Of a DNA stretch of 64,000 nt, positions 1 through 8,005 are shown piece by piece. Source of the stretch: GCA-2861595 sp035525365 (lineage in GTDB: Bacteria; Actinomycetota; Acidimicrobiia; Acidimicrobiales; GCA-2861595); NCBI GenBank assembly GCA_035525365.1, contig DATLEK010000018.1, forward strand, positions 37,355 through 101,354, in the 5' to 3' direction. The notes beneath the pieces are model-generated. The model had not been told where the DNA came from. It was given only the letters and a program-made list of their open reading frames with translations, and searched no databases. Position numbers and translations under genes: made by a program. The first letter of the stretch is position 1. Every line of letters begins with the position of its first letter.

Positions 1-495
1 TTCTCGGGGGACAAGCTGCTGGGCGGGCCCCAGGCCGGCATCATCGCCGGGTCCGAGGACCTGGTGGCGCAGTGCGCCCGTCATCCCCTGGCCCGGGCGC
101 TTCGGCCGGGTGGGCTGGTGCTGGGCGCCCTCCAGGAGGTGGCGTTGGCCTACCTGCGCCGGGACGGGGACGCCATTCCTTTCTGGCGGATGGCCGCTTC
201 GACGGTTGAGGTCCTGCGGGCGCGGGCTGCGGCCTTGGTTCCTGCAGGCGGCGCTGAGGTAGTCGACTGCGACTCGGTGCCCGGAGGGGGTTCGGTCCCC
301 GGCCTCACCATTCCTTCGACGGGCCTCTCCCTCGACGGCGACCACAGTGCCGCCCTGCGGGCCCACGACCCGCCCGTCATCGCCCGGGTTCACGAGGGGC
401 GGACCATCCTCGATCTGCGTACCGTGGACCCGGCGGACGACCCGGTGGTGGCCAAGGCTCTGGCCTCACTCGGCGCAGCTCCCGACCCGCTGTAG
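1..495 (+). CDS. selA: L-seryl-tRNA(Sec) selenium transferase, C-terminal part
   Basis: SelA is the PLP-dependent enzyme that turns Ser-tRNA(Sec) into Sec-tRNA(Sec) in the cytoplasm. The frame is open from base 1, so the gene starts outside the window and about 164 residues remain. The visible part begins with SGDKLLGGPQAG, the family motif that holds the PLP-binding lysine. It continues with the C-terminal domain (RHPLARALRPGG; GLSLDGDHSAALRAHDPPV; GRTILDLRTV), all typical of SelA. selB follows 37 bases downstream on the same strand, so the two probably form a selenocysteine operon. No tRNA-Sec or selD is visible here. Confidence 0.93.
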   Translation, partial: FSGDKLLGGPQAGIIAGSEDLVAQCARHPLARALRPGGLVLGALQEVALAYLRRDGDAIPFWRMAASTVEVLRARAAALVPAGGAEVVDCDSVPGGGSVPGLTIPSTGLSLDGDHSAALRAHDPPVIARVHEGRTILDLRTVDPADDPVVAKALASLGAAPDPL

Positions 496-532
496 CGACG
501 CCGCCGCAACCATCCGGGAGACTGTTCGACCA

Positions 533-2332
533 ATGCACGTCGTAGCCACCGCCGGCCATGTCGACCACGGCAAGTCCACGCTCGTGCTGGCCCTGACGGG
601 GATGGACCCGGACCGCTTCGCCGAGGAGAAGGCGCGGGGCCTCACCATCGACCTTGGGTTCGCCTGGACCCAGTTGCCGGGGGGACGGGAGCTGGCCTTC
701 GTGGACGTGCCCGGCCACGTGCGCTTCATCAAGAACATGCTGGCCGGGGTGGGGGCGGTGGACGCCTCTTTGTTCGTGGTGGCGGCCACCGAGGGTTGGA
801 AGCCCCAGTCCGAGGAGCACCTGCGCATCCTGGAGGTGCTCGGGGTGGAGCACGGGCTGGTGGCGCTGACCAAGGTGGGGCTGGTGGACGAGGAGTGGCT
901 GGAGCTGGCCCACCTGGAGCTGGCCGACCACGTGAAGGGGACCTTTCTGGAGGACGCCGACGTGGTGGACGTGGACGCGCTGGCGGGCACGGGGCTGGGC
1001 GAGCTGCAGGCGGCGCTGGACCGGATGCTGGCGGGCACGCCCACCGCTCCGGATCGGGGCCGGCCCCGGCTGTGGGTGGACCGGTCGTTCGCGGCCAAGG
1101 GTTCGGGAACGGTGGTCACCGGCACATTGGCGGGTGGGCCGCTGGCGGTGGACGACGAACTGGTGGTGGTGGGGGGTTCGTCGCCGTCGGTGGCGGTGTC
1201 GGGGCGGCGGGCGCGGGTGCGCAGCCTCCAGAGCCACAAGTCGGCGTTGAGCGTGGCGTCACCGGGACGGCGTCTGGCCGTGAACCTGGCGGGCGTGCAC
1301 CACCACGAGGTGGAGCGGGGCCATGCCCTGGTGCGGCCGGACCAGTGGGCCCCGACCCGGGTGCTGGACTGCTCGTTGACGGTGCTGGCCGCTTTGGACC
1401 ATGACGTGTCCCGCCGGGGCGCCTACCAGGTGTACCTCGGGTCGGGCGAGTACCCGGTGCGGATGCGGGTGCTGGGGGCCGAGGCGCTGGCGGCGGGTTC
1501 GGTGGGCCTGGTGCGCCTGCACCTGCCGGTGGCGCTGCCGCTGCTGCCGGGGGACCGCTACGTGCTGCGGGAGAGCGGCAGGGCCGAGACGGTGGGCGGT
1601 GGCGAGGTGCTCGACGTGGACCCCGTGCTGCCGGCCAACCGGGCCCGGCCCGACCGGTCGGTGGACCGGGTGATCGCCGAGCGGGGCTGGGTGGAGGCCG
1701 GCGTGCTGGAGCGGCTGACGGGCGAGCGCCGGCCGGCGGGTGTCGGGGGGCGGTGGGTGGTGGACCCGGGCGTGCGTGCCGCGGTGGAGGCCCGCTTGAC
1801 CGAGGCGGTGGCGGCGGCGGGGCCGCTGGGCTTCGACGTGGCCGGCCTGGACGAGCGGGAGCGGGCGTTGCTGGCGGGGCTGGAGGGCGTGGTGGTGGAC
1901 GCGGGGCGGGCCAAGCCGGCGGGGGGCGGGGGGGGCGCCGGTGCGGGTGGCGGTGGCGGTGGCGGTGCGGGTGGCGGTGCGGATGGGCTGGCCGATCACC
2001 CCTACCTGGCCGCGCTGGCGGCGTCGCCCTTCTCGCCACCTCCTCCGGATGGGGTGGACCGGGCCGAGCTGCGGGAGCTGGGCCGGCGGAACCTGGCCGT
2101 GGAGCGGGAGGGCGTGTGGTTCTCGCCGGCGGCGCTGGAGGAGGCGGGGCGTGTGGTCGCCCGCCTGCTCGTCACGTCACCCGACGGGCTGACCGTCGCC
2201 CAGGTGCGAGACGCCCTGGGCACCAGCCGCAAGTACATCCTGCCGGTGCTCGCTCATCTGGATGCGACCGGCGTCACCCGCCGGCGGGGCGACCTGCGCA
2301 TCGGTGGCCCCCGCCTGCCGGCGGTGCCCTGA
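533..2332 (+). CDS. selB: Selenocysteine-specific elongation factor SelB
   Basis: SelB delivers Sec-tRNA(Sec) to the ribosome at UGA codons next to a SECIS element. This 599-residue protein starts at ATG 533 with MHVVATAGHVDHGKST (P-loop near residues 8-16) and has the G3 motif DVPGH. EF-Tu-like domains follow, then C-terminal winged helices ending in TSRKYILPVLAHLDATGV, the conserved mRNA-binding winged helix. Two things are odd. The G4 motif, normally (N/T)KxD, reads TKVG at residues 113-116. A Gly/Ala linker of about 25 residues (roughly 463-487) lies between the winged helices. It follows selA, and a WhiB gene converges on it 9 bases past the stop codon. Confidence 0.93.
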   Translation: MHVVATAGHVDHGKSTLVLALTGMDPDRFAEEKARGLTIDLGFAWTQLPGGRELAFVDVPGHVRFIKNMLAGVGAVDASLFVVAATEGWKPQSEEHLRILEVLGVEHGLVALTKVGLVDEEWLELAHLELADHVKGTFLEDADVVDVDALAGTGLGELQAALDRMLAGTPTAPDRGRPRLWVDRSFAAKGSGTVVTGTLAGGPLAVDDELVVVGGSSPSVAVSGRRARVRSLQSHKSALSVASPGRRLAVNLAGVHHHEVERGHALVRPDQWAPTRVLDCSLTVLAALDHDVSRRGAYQVYLGSGEYPVRMRVLGAEALAAGSVGLVRLHLPVALPLLPGDRYVLRESGRAETVGGGEVLDVDPVLPANRARPDRSVDRVIAERGWVEAGVLERLTGERRPAGVGGRWVVDPGVRAAVEARLTEAVAAAGPLGFDVAGLDERERALLAGLEGVVVDAGRAKPAGGGGGAGAGGGGGGGAGGGADGLADHPYLAALAASPFSPPPPDGVDRAELRELGRRNLAVEREGVWFSPAALEEAGRVVARLLVTSPDGLTVAQVRDALGTSRKYILPVLAHLDATGVTRRRGDLRIGGPRLPAVP

Positions 2333-2341
2333 GCCCCGGAG

Positions 2342-2605
2342 TCAGCCCTCGCGGGCCAGGAGGTCCCGGCGTTCGGCCTCGTTGAGACCGCCCCAGATGC
2401 CGTGGGGTTCCCGGATACGCAGGGCGTAGTCGAGGCACGGCTGGCGGACGGGGCAGTCGGCGCACATGGCCTTGGCCCGGCCCTCCCGGTGCTCCTTCTC
2501 CTCCTTGCGTTCGAAGTGCGACGGCGGGAAGAACACCGCGGCCAGCGGACCACGGCAGGACGCTCTTACCTGCCAGATCTGTTCTGCTTCGAGTTGGACG
2601 CTCAC
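2342..2605 (-). CDS. WhiB-family iron-sulfur transcriptional regulator
   Basis: WhiB proteins bind a [4Fe-4S] cluster and act with the main sigma factor as redox- or NO-sensing regulators. The small protein (about 87 residues) has the four-cysteine pattern: one Cys in RASCRG, then CxxC and a further Cys in MCADCPVRQPCLDYAL, followed by the G(I)WGG turn and a basic end. I chose GTG 2605 because AAAGGGGA stands 3-11 bases before it; an upstream in-frame start at 2626 lacks a site. In mycobacteria whiB4 lies next to two ArsA-like ATPase genes. Here such a pair lies 1.4 kb away, so this may be the equivalent, although the NfeD gene sits between. Confidence 0.9.
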   Translation of the reverse strand: MSVQLEAEQIWQVRASCRGPLAAVFFPPSHFERKEEKEHREGRAKAMCADCPVRQPCLDYALRIREPHGIWGGLNEAERRDLLAREG

Positions 2606-2714
2606 GAAAGTTCCCCTTTCGGACAACCGACCCTACCGCCGTTTTCTGGAAGTAACAAGGGGCAATTTTCGGTTCCTCACGCCCGCTGAACGGCTTCTGA
2701 CCTGCGGGTTCCTC

Positions 2715-3989
2715 TCAGTGGCGGTAATCCTTGGCCCCGCCCGCCTCGGGCTCGACCTCCAGGAGCAGGCCGTCGATACCGACCACACGCACGCTTTCCC
2801 CAACAGCAATGGGCGTGGCCCGGTTGGTGCGGGCCCGCCACGGAGCGCCCCGCACCTCGACGGTTCCCTCGGGATCGACGGCGGCCATGGCCAGGCCCAG
2901 TTCTCCCACCATCGACTCGCGGCCCACCGTCGGCGTGGAGAACCGGGAGCGCACCATGGCGGGAAGGCCGGCCACCATCATCATGCCCACGCCCCCCACC
3001 ACGATCACCAGCACCAGAGGTGAAGGGGCGAGGCCGTCCTCGTAGAGCCACAGGCTGCCGCCGGCGAGGGCGGCGGTGCCGATGACGGTCCAGGCGCGGG
3101 GCGAGCCGGCTTGTATGTCGATGGCGTAGCCGAGCATGCCGGCCAGGATGAGGCCCACGGCCAAGGGCCGGGTGGGCAGGGTGGCCAGGCCGTAGGAGGC
3201 CAGCACCAGGCAGACGGCGGCAGTCACGGCGGCGGCGCCTATGCCGGCGGTGTACAGCTCCAGGATGATGAGGGCCAGGGCGACCACGAGGAAGAGGTAG
3301 GCCACTGACGGGCTGGCCGCGCTGTGCAGGAGGCGGGGCAGCAGGCCGAGCTTGGCGAAGCGGACCTCCACCGTTGGGCGCCGGCGGGGGTCCTCGCCGG
3401 GCTCCCGCACCACCTCGGCCGTCTCGATGGTTTTGCTGCCCACCCGGCGGCCGTCGAGCTCGACGATGAAGTCGCCCAGGGTGGGGGCGCTGATGTCGAC
3501 CACCTTCTCCTTCAGAGCCTCGGCCGCTTTCAGCTTGCGACCGTCGGGGCCCACCCGGCCACGGGTGGTCATGCCGGTGATGGGCGCCGCCTCCAGCAGC
3601 TGGAAGGCCTGGCCGTGGGCCCGGCTCCCACTGGGGCCGACCCACAGGGCGACGGGCACCGGGGAGTGGGCGATCCTGAAGGCGAGGACGTCGACGTCCT
3701 TCTGGGGGGCGACGCCGCCGCCGCTGTCGACCTGGATCACCAGGGCCTCGGCGCCACCCTTCTCGGCGTCCCGAAGGGCATCGGTGACGAAGTCGACCTG
3801 GATGGGGTCGACCAGGCCCACCACCTCGATGACGTCGACGTGGGGCGGCAGCGGGGCGGCGGCTACAGCGGCAGCGGGCCGGGCCGTGGCGGTGGCCCCG
3901 AGGAGGCCGAGCCCGAGCACCATCAGAGCGAGGGCGCCGGCGAGGAAGGGTACGGGTCTGGCCACAAGGGCGGTCGGTAGTCTGCGCAT
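2715..3989 (-). CDS. NfeD-family membrane protein with degenerate ClpP-like domain
   Basis: NfeD proteins join a ClpP-like periplasmic domain, several membrane helices and an OB-fold tail, and are linked to membrane quality control and stomatin partners. The 424-residue protein has an N-terminal hydrophobic segment (residues 14-35), a ClpP-like domain (about 50-200) containing VIQVDSGGGV, a membrane block (about 237-355) and an OB-like C-terminus (PWRARTNRATPIAVGESVRVV). Where active relatives have a nucleophile in an A-S-A-G motif, this one reads GSRAHGQ (121-127), so the protease centre looks dead. Its start codon is only 5 bases from the divergent ATPase start at 3995. No stomatin gene is visible. 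Confidence 0.85.
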   Translation of the reverse strand: MRRLPTALVARPVPFLAGALALMVLGLGLLGATATARPAAAVAAAPLPPHVDVIEVVGLVDPIQVDFVTDALRDAEKGGAEALVIQVDSGGGVAPQKDVDVLAFRIAHSPVPVALWVGPSGSRAHGQAFQLLEAAPITGMTTRGRVGPDGRKLKAAEALKEKVVDISAPTLGDFIVELDGRRVGSKTIETAEVVREPGEDPRRRPTVEVRFAKLGLLPRLLHSAASPSVAYLFLVVALALIILELYTAGIGAAAVTAAVCLVLASYGLATLPTRPLAVGLILAGMLGYAIDIQAGSPRAWTVIGTAALAGGSLWLYEDGLAPSPLVLVIVVGGVGMMMVAGLPAMVRSRFSTPTVGRESMVGELGLAMAAVDPEGTVEVRGAPWRARTNRATPIAVGESVRVVGIDGLLLEVEPEAGGAKDYRH

Positions 3990-3994
3990 CGAAT

Positions 3995-4933
3995 ATGGAT
4001 CCTGCCGGGTTCTGCCGCCAGGCCCGCGTCCTCATCGTCGCCGGGAAAGGCGGTGTGGGCAAAACCACGGTGAGCGCAGCGGTGGCCCGGATGGCGGTCG
4101 AGGCCGGGCTGACGTGCCTCATCGTAGAGGTGGAGGGCAAGAGCGGGTTGGCAGCCGCCTTCGGGAGGAGCGATCCCCTCACCTATGAAGAGGTGGAGCT
4201 GTCGCCGGGGATCCGGGCTCGGACCCTTACGCCCGACGAGGCACTGCTCGAGTACCTGGAGGATCGGGGGATGCGGCGGTTGTCCCGCCGGCTGGTCTCC
4301 TCGGGGGCCATCGACGTGGTGGCCACGGCGGCGCCGGGGATCAAGGACATCCTCGTGCTGGGCAAGGTCAAGCAGCTCGAGCGGGCGGCGGTGGCCGACC
4401 TGATCATCGTCGACGCACCGGCCGCCGGCCACGCCGTCACCTTCCTCACCAGCGCGGCGGGGCTGTTGGACGCCGTGAAGGTCGGGCCGATACGGGCCCA
4501 GGCGTCTGATGTGCTGGAGCTGCTCGGTGACCCGGCCCGGTGCCAGGTGCTGCTCGTCACCCTGCCGGAGGAGACGCCGGTGAACGAGGTGGTGGAGACG
4601 GCCTACAAGCTGGAGGACCGGGTCGGGATGCGGCTGGCGCCGGTGGTGGTGAACGGGCTGTACCCGGCGTTGGAGGGGCTGGAGGTTGATCCTTCCGAGG
4701 CGGCGGCGGCCGGTGTCCGGCTTGGGCCCGGTGAAGCCGAGGCGCTCGAGCAGGCGGCGCGTTTTCGCCGGGGGCGCGTCGCCCTGCAGGCCGAGCAGGT
4801 GGATCGGCTGGCGCAGTCGCTGGCGCTGCCCCAGCTGCAGCTGCCGTTCCTGTTCACGACGGAGATTGGCTCCTTTGAGGTCGACATGCTGGCCGGGGCT
4901 CTGGCCTCGGCCGTGCGGGGGCTGCCGGGATGA
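3995..4933 (+). CDS. ArsA/GET3-like ATPase, first of a pair
   Basis: This is a P-loop ATPase of the ArsA/GET3 (anion-transporting ATPase) branch of deviant-Walker proteins, 312 residues. The deviant Walker A GKGGVGKTT lies near residue 17. VIVDAPAAGHAVTFL resembles the switch/Walker B region of ArsA, and LVTLPEETPVNEVVE is a typical ArsA segment. It overlaps the second ATPase by 4 bases (ATGA), so the two are translationally coupled and probably act as a heterodimer, as inferred for mycobacterial Rv3679/Rv3680. No arsenic genes are near, so an arsenite role is not supported. Confidence 0.88.
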   Translation: MDPAGFCRQARVLIVAGKGGVGKTTVSAAVARMAVEAGLTCLIVEVEGKSGLAAAFGRSDPLTYEEVELSPGIRARTLTPDEALLEYLEDRGMRRLSRRLVSSGAIDVVATAAPGIKDILVLGKVKQLERAAVADLIIVDAPAAGHAVTFLTSAAGLLDAVKVGPIRAQASDVLELLGDPARCQVLLVTLPEETPVNEVVETAYKLEDRVGMRLAPVVVNGLYPALEGLEVDPSEAAAAGVRLGPGEAEALEQAARFRRGRVALQAEQVDRLAQSLALPQLQLPFLFTTEIGSFEVDMLAGALASAVRGLPG

Positions 4934-6063
4934 GCTCGCTGGGGCGCCTGGTGGGTGAGCGCAGGATCCTGGTCTGCTGCGGCCCGGGTGGGGTGGGCAA
5001 GACATCAGTGGCTGCGGCGTTGGCCCTGGAGGGCGCCGTTCAGGGCCGGCGGGCGTGCGTGGTGACCATCGATCCCGCCCGTCGCCTGGCCGATGCCCTG
5101 GGGCTGGGCGAGCTGACCAACCAGCCTGGCACGGTGGCCGGCGAGTGGCCCGGCGAGCTGTGGGCGCTGATGCTGGACACGGCCTCGACGTTCGACGATC
5201 TGGTCCGCCGCTACGCCCGCACCCCCGAGCAGGCGGAGTCGATCCTGGGCAACCGCCTCTACCGCAACATCGCCGGGGCGCTGTCGGGGACCCAGGAGTA
5301 CATGGCGACCGAGAAGCTCTACGAGCTGCACGAAGAGGGGCGCTTCGACCTCATCGTGGTGGACACCCCACCGACCCGCAACGCCCTCGACTTTCTCGAC
5401 GCCCCCCGCCGGCTGGCCCGGTTCCTCGACAACCGGGTCTTCCGCCTGGTGGTGATGCCGACGCGGGCCTACCTCAGGGCGGTGAGCGTGGCGACCCAGG
5501 CCTTCCTGCGGACGGTGAGCAAGGTGGTGGGGTCGGAGGTGATTTCCGACGCAGTGGCCTTCTTCCAGGCCTTCGAGGGCATGGAAAAGGGCTTCCGGGA
5601 CCGGGCCCGGGAGGTGGACCGGCTGCTTCATTCCGGGTCGGCCGCCTTCGTGCTGGTGACCACGGCCCGGCGGGACGCGGTGGAGGAGGGGTCGTTCTTC
5701 GCCGGCCGCCTGGGCGACTACGGCTTCAAGGTGGAGGCGCTGGTGGTGAACCGGCTCCATCCCCGGTTCGGTGGCGGCGGCGGCGGTGGTGACCGGGGGC
5801 GGGCCCGCACCCTCGCCGGCACCCCACTCGGGGCGCTGTTCGCCAACCTGGCCGACTTCCGCCAGGTGGCCGAGCGCGAGGAGGCCCATTTCGCCGCCCT
5901 GGCCGAGCAGGTGACGCCGGCGCCGGTGGTGCGGGTGCCGTTCCTGGCCGGCGACATCCACGATCTCGCCGGGCTGGCCGAACTCAACCGCTCGCTGTTC
6001 CCGCCCCCGCCGGCGGGGGGCCCGGGCGCCGCTACCCACTCTCCGGACGTTGCGAGTACATAG
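4930..6063 (+). CDS. ArsA/GET3-like ATPase, second of a pair
   Basis: Second ATPase of the pair, 377 residues. It has a P-loop CGPGGVGKTS near residue 17, the segment VVTIDPARRLADALG and the switch motif VVDTPPTRNALDFLDAP, all standard for actinobacterial ArsA-like proteins. A run of glycines (near 279) interrupts the C-terminal third. The ATG start lies inside the stop codon of the first ATPase gene. The stop codon lies inside a strong stem-loop (6052-6092) that separates this gene from the convergent STAS gene. Confidence 0.88.
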   Translation: MSSLGRLVGERRILVCCGPGGVGKTSVAAALALEGAVQGRRACVVTIDPARRLADALGLGELTNQPGTVAGEWPGELWALMLDTASTFDDLVRRYARTPEQAESILGNRLYRNIAGALSGTQEYMATEKLYELHEEGRFDLIVVDTPPTRNALDFLDAPRRLARFLDNRVFRLVVMPTRAYLRAVSVATQAFLRTVSKVVGSEVISDAVAFFQAFEGMEKGFRDRAREVDRLLHSGSAAFVLVTTARRDAVEEGSFFAGRLGDYGFKVEALVVNRLHPRFGGGGGGGDRGRARTLAGTPLGALFANLADFRQVAEREEAHFAALAEQVTPAPVVRVPFLAGDIHDLAGLAELNRSLFPPPPAGGPGAATHSPDVAST

Positions 6064-6092
6064 GGGGCCGAAAACGCCCGGTATGTACTCGC
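6052..6092. terminator. Bidirectional stem-loop terminator
   Basis: GCGAGTACATA at 6052-6062 is perfectly complementary to TATGTACTCGC at 6082-6092, and the interior adds GGGC/GCCC pairing. The hairpin lies exactly between the convergent ATPase and STAS genes and overlaps the ATPase stop codon. There is no clear U-tract, which is common in high-GC genomes. Function is inferred from shape and position. Confidence 0.75.
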
Positions 6093-6099
6093 AAGCTAG

Positions 6100-6453
6100 C
6101 TACGAGGTGGGTTCTGAGGGGGTGAGGAGGGCGGCGGCGGCCTCCTCGACGGTCTCGGCCACGGTGACGATGCGGTCGAAGCCGGTGGTGCGCAGCAGGC
6201 GGACCAGCGTGGGGCGGTTGCAGGCCACGGCGACATCGCCACCTAGCTCACGAGCCCGGCGGATCCCTCCGATGAGGGCTCCGAGGCCGGCGGAGTCCAC
6301 GAAAGGGACGCCGGACATGTCGATCAGCAAACAGGGACTGGACGCCAACTCAGCCAGGGACTGGCGGAACTGGCTGACCGTGAACGCGTCCAACTCACCA
6401 ACCGGGCGGCAGATGGTGTACCCATCGGCCACCTCAGTCTGGATGTCGAGCAA
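6100..6453 (-). CDS. STAS-domain protein (anti-sigma factor antagonist-like)
   Basis: STAS proteins of the SpoIIAA/RsbV type bind anti-sigma kinases and release sigma factors, switched by phosphorylation of a serine. This 117-residue protein fits the single-domain length. It has the core VGELDAFTVSQFRQSLAEL and LIDMSGVPFVDSAGLGALIG, where the Ser in FVDSAGLG is the expected phosphorylation site. I chose the TTG start at 6453 because AGGAGG stands 6 bases before it. No anti-sigma kinase is adjacent. The divergent neighbour encodes a receiver domain. Confidence 0.88.
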   Translation of the reverse strand: MLDIQTEVADGYTICRPVGELDAFTVSQFRQSLAELASSPCLLIDMSGVPFVDSAGLGALIGGIRRARELGGDVAVACNRPTLVRLLRTTGFDRIVTVAETVEEAAAALLTPSEPTS

Positions 6454-6506
6454 ATGCTTTCCTCCTGGCAGACGGCCTTCCGATGGTACCCCTGCCGGCG
6501 GCCGGT

Positions 6507-6512
6507 TACCCT
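6507..6512 (+). promoter_or_regulatory. Leaderless -10 element of the receiver-domain gene
   Basis: TACCCT lies 6 bases before ATG 6519 and matches TANNNT at the spacing used for leaderless transcripts in actinobacteria. No ribosome binding site is present, which agrees with leaderless initiation. Confidence 0.55.
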
Positions 6513-6518
6513 CGGGCC

Positions 6519-6932
6519 ATGCCCGACATCGTGGTGGCCAGCGACGAGGAGTGGGTCCTGGACGAGGTTCGCTCCGCCGTGTCGGGGGTGCCCGACGCAA
6601 CGACACGTGAGGTCGTGACCGGTTTCGACGTCATCATCTCGGCCAAGCAGGCCCTGCCGGACCTGGTCGTCGTCGACATGCAGATCGGCAACATGGGGGG
6701 CATGGCGGTCTGCCTCGACCTCCGGTTGGAGGAGAGCGGGGGCCGTGTCGGGCACATCCCGGTGCTGATGCTGCTCGATCGCCGGGCCGATGTCTTCCTC
6801 GCCCGGCGCTCCGGAGCAGACGGCTGGCTGGTCAAGCCCCTCGACCCCATGCGGCTGCGCAAGGCGATCCGGGCCCTCCTGGCCGGCGACACCTACCACG
6901 ACCAGTCCTACAAGCCTGAACCGGTCGGATGA
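6519..6932 (+). CDS. Stand-alone response-regulator receiver protein
   Basis: A 137-residue CheY-like receiver without an output domain. VVASDEEWVLDEV gives the acidic pocket, VVVDMQIG carries the phospho-acceptor Asp (about residue 51), and WLVKPLDPMRLRKAI carries the conserved Lys-Pro. No histidine kinase lies beside it; the divergent gene encodes a STAS protein. The start at ATG 6519 is supported by a leaderless -10 element. Confidence 0.85.
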   Translation: MPDIVVASDEEWVLDEVRSAVSGVPDATTREVVTGFDVIISAKQALPDLVVVDMQIGNMGGMAVCLDLRLEESGGRVGHIPVLMLLDRRADVFLARRSGADGWLVKPLDPMRLRKAIRALLAGDTYHDQSYKPEPVG

Positions 6933-6986
6933 TCCCGCCGGCGGCCGGCCCGGCCGTCAACTCCGTCGGGTAGCATCCGAAGGCCA

Positions 6987-7061
6987 CGGGAAGTAGCGCA
7001 GCTTGGTTAGCGCGCAGCGTTCGGGACGCTGAGGCCGCGGGTTCGAATCCCGCCTTCCCGA
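6987..7061 (+). tRNA. tRNA-Pro(CGG)
   Basis: The 75-base sequence folds as a cloverleaf: acceptor CGGGAAG/CTTCCCG, D-loop with GGTTAG, anticodon stem CAGCG/CGCTG around TTCGGGA (anticodon CGG at 7022-7024), T-arm GCGGGTTCGAATCCCGC, discriminator A. CCA is not encoded. TAGCAT at 6971 is a possible -10 element. Its 3' half is the attachment core for the tandem elements that follow, and the gene remains intact at the left boundary. Confidence 0.96.
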
Positions 7062-7062
7062 C
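7015..7062 (+). repeat. Attachment core 1 (left end of element I) inside the tRNA-Pro gene
   Basis: These 48 bases, from the anticodon stem to one base past the tRNA, recur exactly at 61831-61878; 43 of them (from 7020) recur at 58468-58510. All copies are in direct orientation. The following sequence is also partly shared (TAAAAGGGCTGG here and after core 2). A tRNA 3' end repeated at element boundaries, with an integrase gene 1 kb away, is the classic sign of site-specific integration. Confidence 0.93.
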
Positions 7063-7120
7063 AAGTAAAAGGGCTGGTCACAGGCTCGCGACAGGGCATG
7101 CCCGCCAGACGAGCCACCCC

Positions 7121-7183
7121 TCATCCCACATTTATCCCACATCGCTTTAGCGCCGCGACCCTTCATCCCACATTCATCCCACA
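7121..7183 (+). repeat. Putative integrase arm-binding repeats of element I, left end
   Basis: Two tandem-repeat pairs based on ATCCCACAT lie at 7121-7142 and 7162-7183, about 59 and 100 bases right of core 1. The same pair occurs at 58354-58375, left of core 2. Paired decamer-like direct repeats flanking a core are typical arm sites for tyrosine integrases. Binding is inferred. Confidence 0.65.
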
Positions 7184-7293
7184 CTCGGGCCCGCGGTGCG
7201 GCAGCACCGGATTTGGGGCAGCGAGAGCCACGCGCCTCCCCCGGATGTGCCGTGCGAGCGGAACCCGACGGCTGGCTCTGGCAACATGGACCC

Positions 7294-7563
7294 ATGGCTA
7301 GACGCCGCACCACCGTCGAACTCGACGAGCAGTTACTTGACGCCGCCGACGCCGAGGCCGAACGAACAGGCCGGTCGGAGGACGACGTGATCGAGGATGC
7401 CCTTCGACGGCACTTCGACGGCCGGCGGGCGAGCGTCGTTGACGAAGTGTGGGCGCGCAACGCTGGCGACGCCCTGAGCGAGGACGAAGCTCTGACCCTC
7501 GCCCGTAGCGAGCTACGGGCCATGCGGCAGGAGCGTGGAGTGGACGACAAGGCCGCGTCGTAG
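7294..7563 (+). CDS. Ribbon-helix-helix antitoxin-like protein
   Basis: The 89-residue protein begins MARRRTTVELDEQLLDAADA, a typical RHH strand followed by a helix, and ends in a charged tail. It is followed directly by a PIN-domain gene, the usual order for VapB/VapC-type modules. ATG 7294 is preferred because CAACAT, a near-consensus -10 hexamer, lies 6 bases before it. A related pair occurs in element III (62211-62875). Confidence 0.8.
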   Translation: MARRRTTVELDEQLLDAADAEAERTGRSEDDVIEDALRRHFDGRRASVVDEVWARNAGDALSEDEALTLARSELRAMRQERGVDDKAAS

Positions 7564-7974
7564 GTGGAGCGGGTCGTCCTCGACCCGGCGGTCCTTGTAT
7601 CTGCCCTCATCTCGCCGCTGGGCAACCCCGCCGCCCTCTGGCGCGCGGTTCGCGACGAGCGGGTCGAGATCATCACCTCGCCACGGCTCCTGGCTGAGCT
7701 GGCCCGGGTCCTCGCCCGTCCCAAGTTCCGCCGCTACGCCACCGTGGAGGAGGTCGAGGCCTTCGTGGCGGAGGTGGCCCGCTACGGAACTCCCATCTCT
7801 GACCCCGCCAACCCTCCTCCGGTCAGCCGCGACCCGAACGACGACTACCTGGTGGCGCTTGCCCGGTCGGCGGCTGCTGGCGCCATTGTGAGCGGTGACC
7901 ACGACCTGACCGAGATGGCGGACGCCGACCCGCCCGTGCTTACGCCGGCAGCCGCTGTCGATCGGCTTCTCTGA
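7564..7974 (+). CDS. PIN-domain toxin-like ribonuclease
   Basis: PIN-domain toxins are Mg-dependent RNases that cut tRNA or mRNA. The 136-residue protein starts with VVLDPAVLVSALISPLGNP (first catalytic Asp near residue 5) and carries DPNDDYLVALA and GDHDL, matching the acidic positions of the 'putative toxin, PIN family' group. GTG 7564 directly abuts the antitoxin stop codon. It shares clear segments with the PIN protein at 62211-62621 (SRDP.DDYLVALAR), so the two elements carry homologous modules. Confidence 0.85.
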   Translation: MERVVLDPAVLVSALISPLGNPAALWRAVRDERVEIITSPRLLAELARVLARPKFRRYATVEEVEAFVAEVARYGTPISDPANPPPVSRDPNDDYLVALARSAAAGAIVSGDHDLTEMADADPPVLTPAAAVDRLL

Positions 7975-8005
7975 CGCCCAGCGTCCCCGTGCCCGCGCCG
8001 GGGTG

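Noticed and set aside
3995..6063. Arsenite efflux operon
   Set aside because: The ATPases are ArsA-like, but there is no arsB, arsC or arsR, and the pair matches the WhiB-linked ATPases of actinobacteria.
6957..7061. Minus-strand peptide SGRRDSNPRPQRPERCALTKLRYFP
   Set aside because: It is the antisense translation of the tRNA-Pro gene, a known type of spurious annotation.
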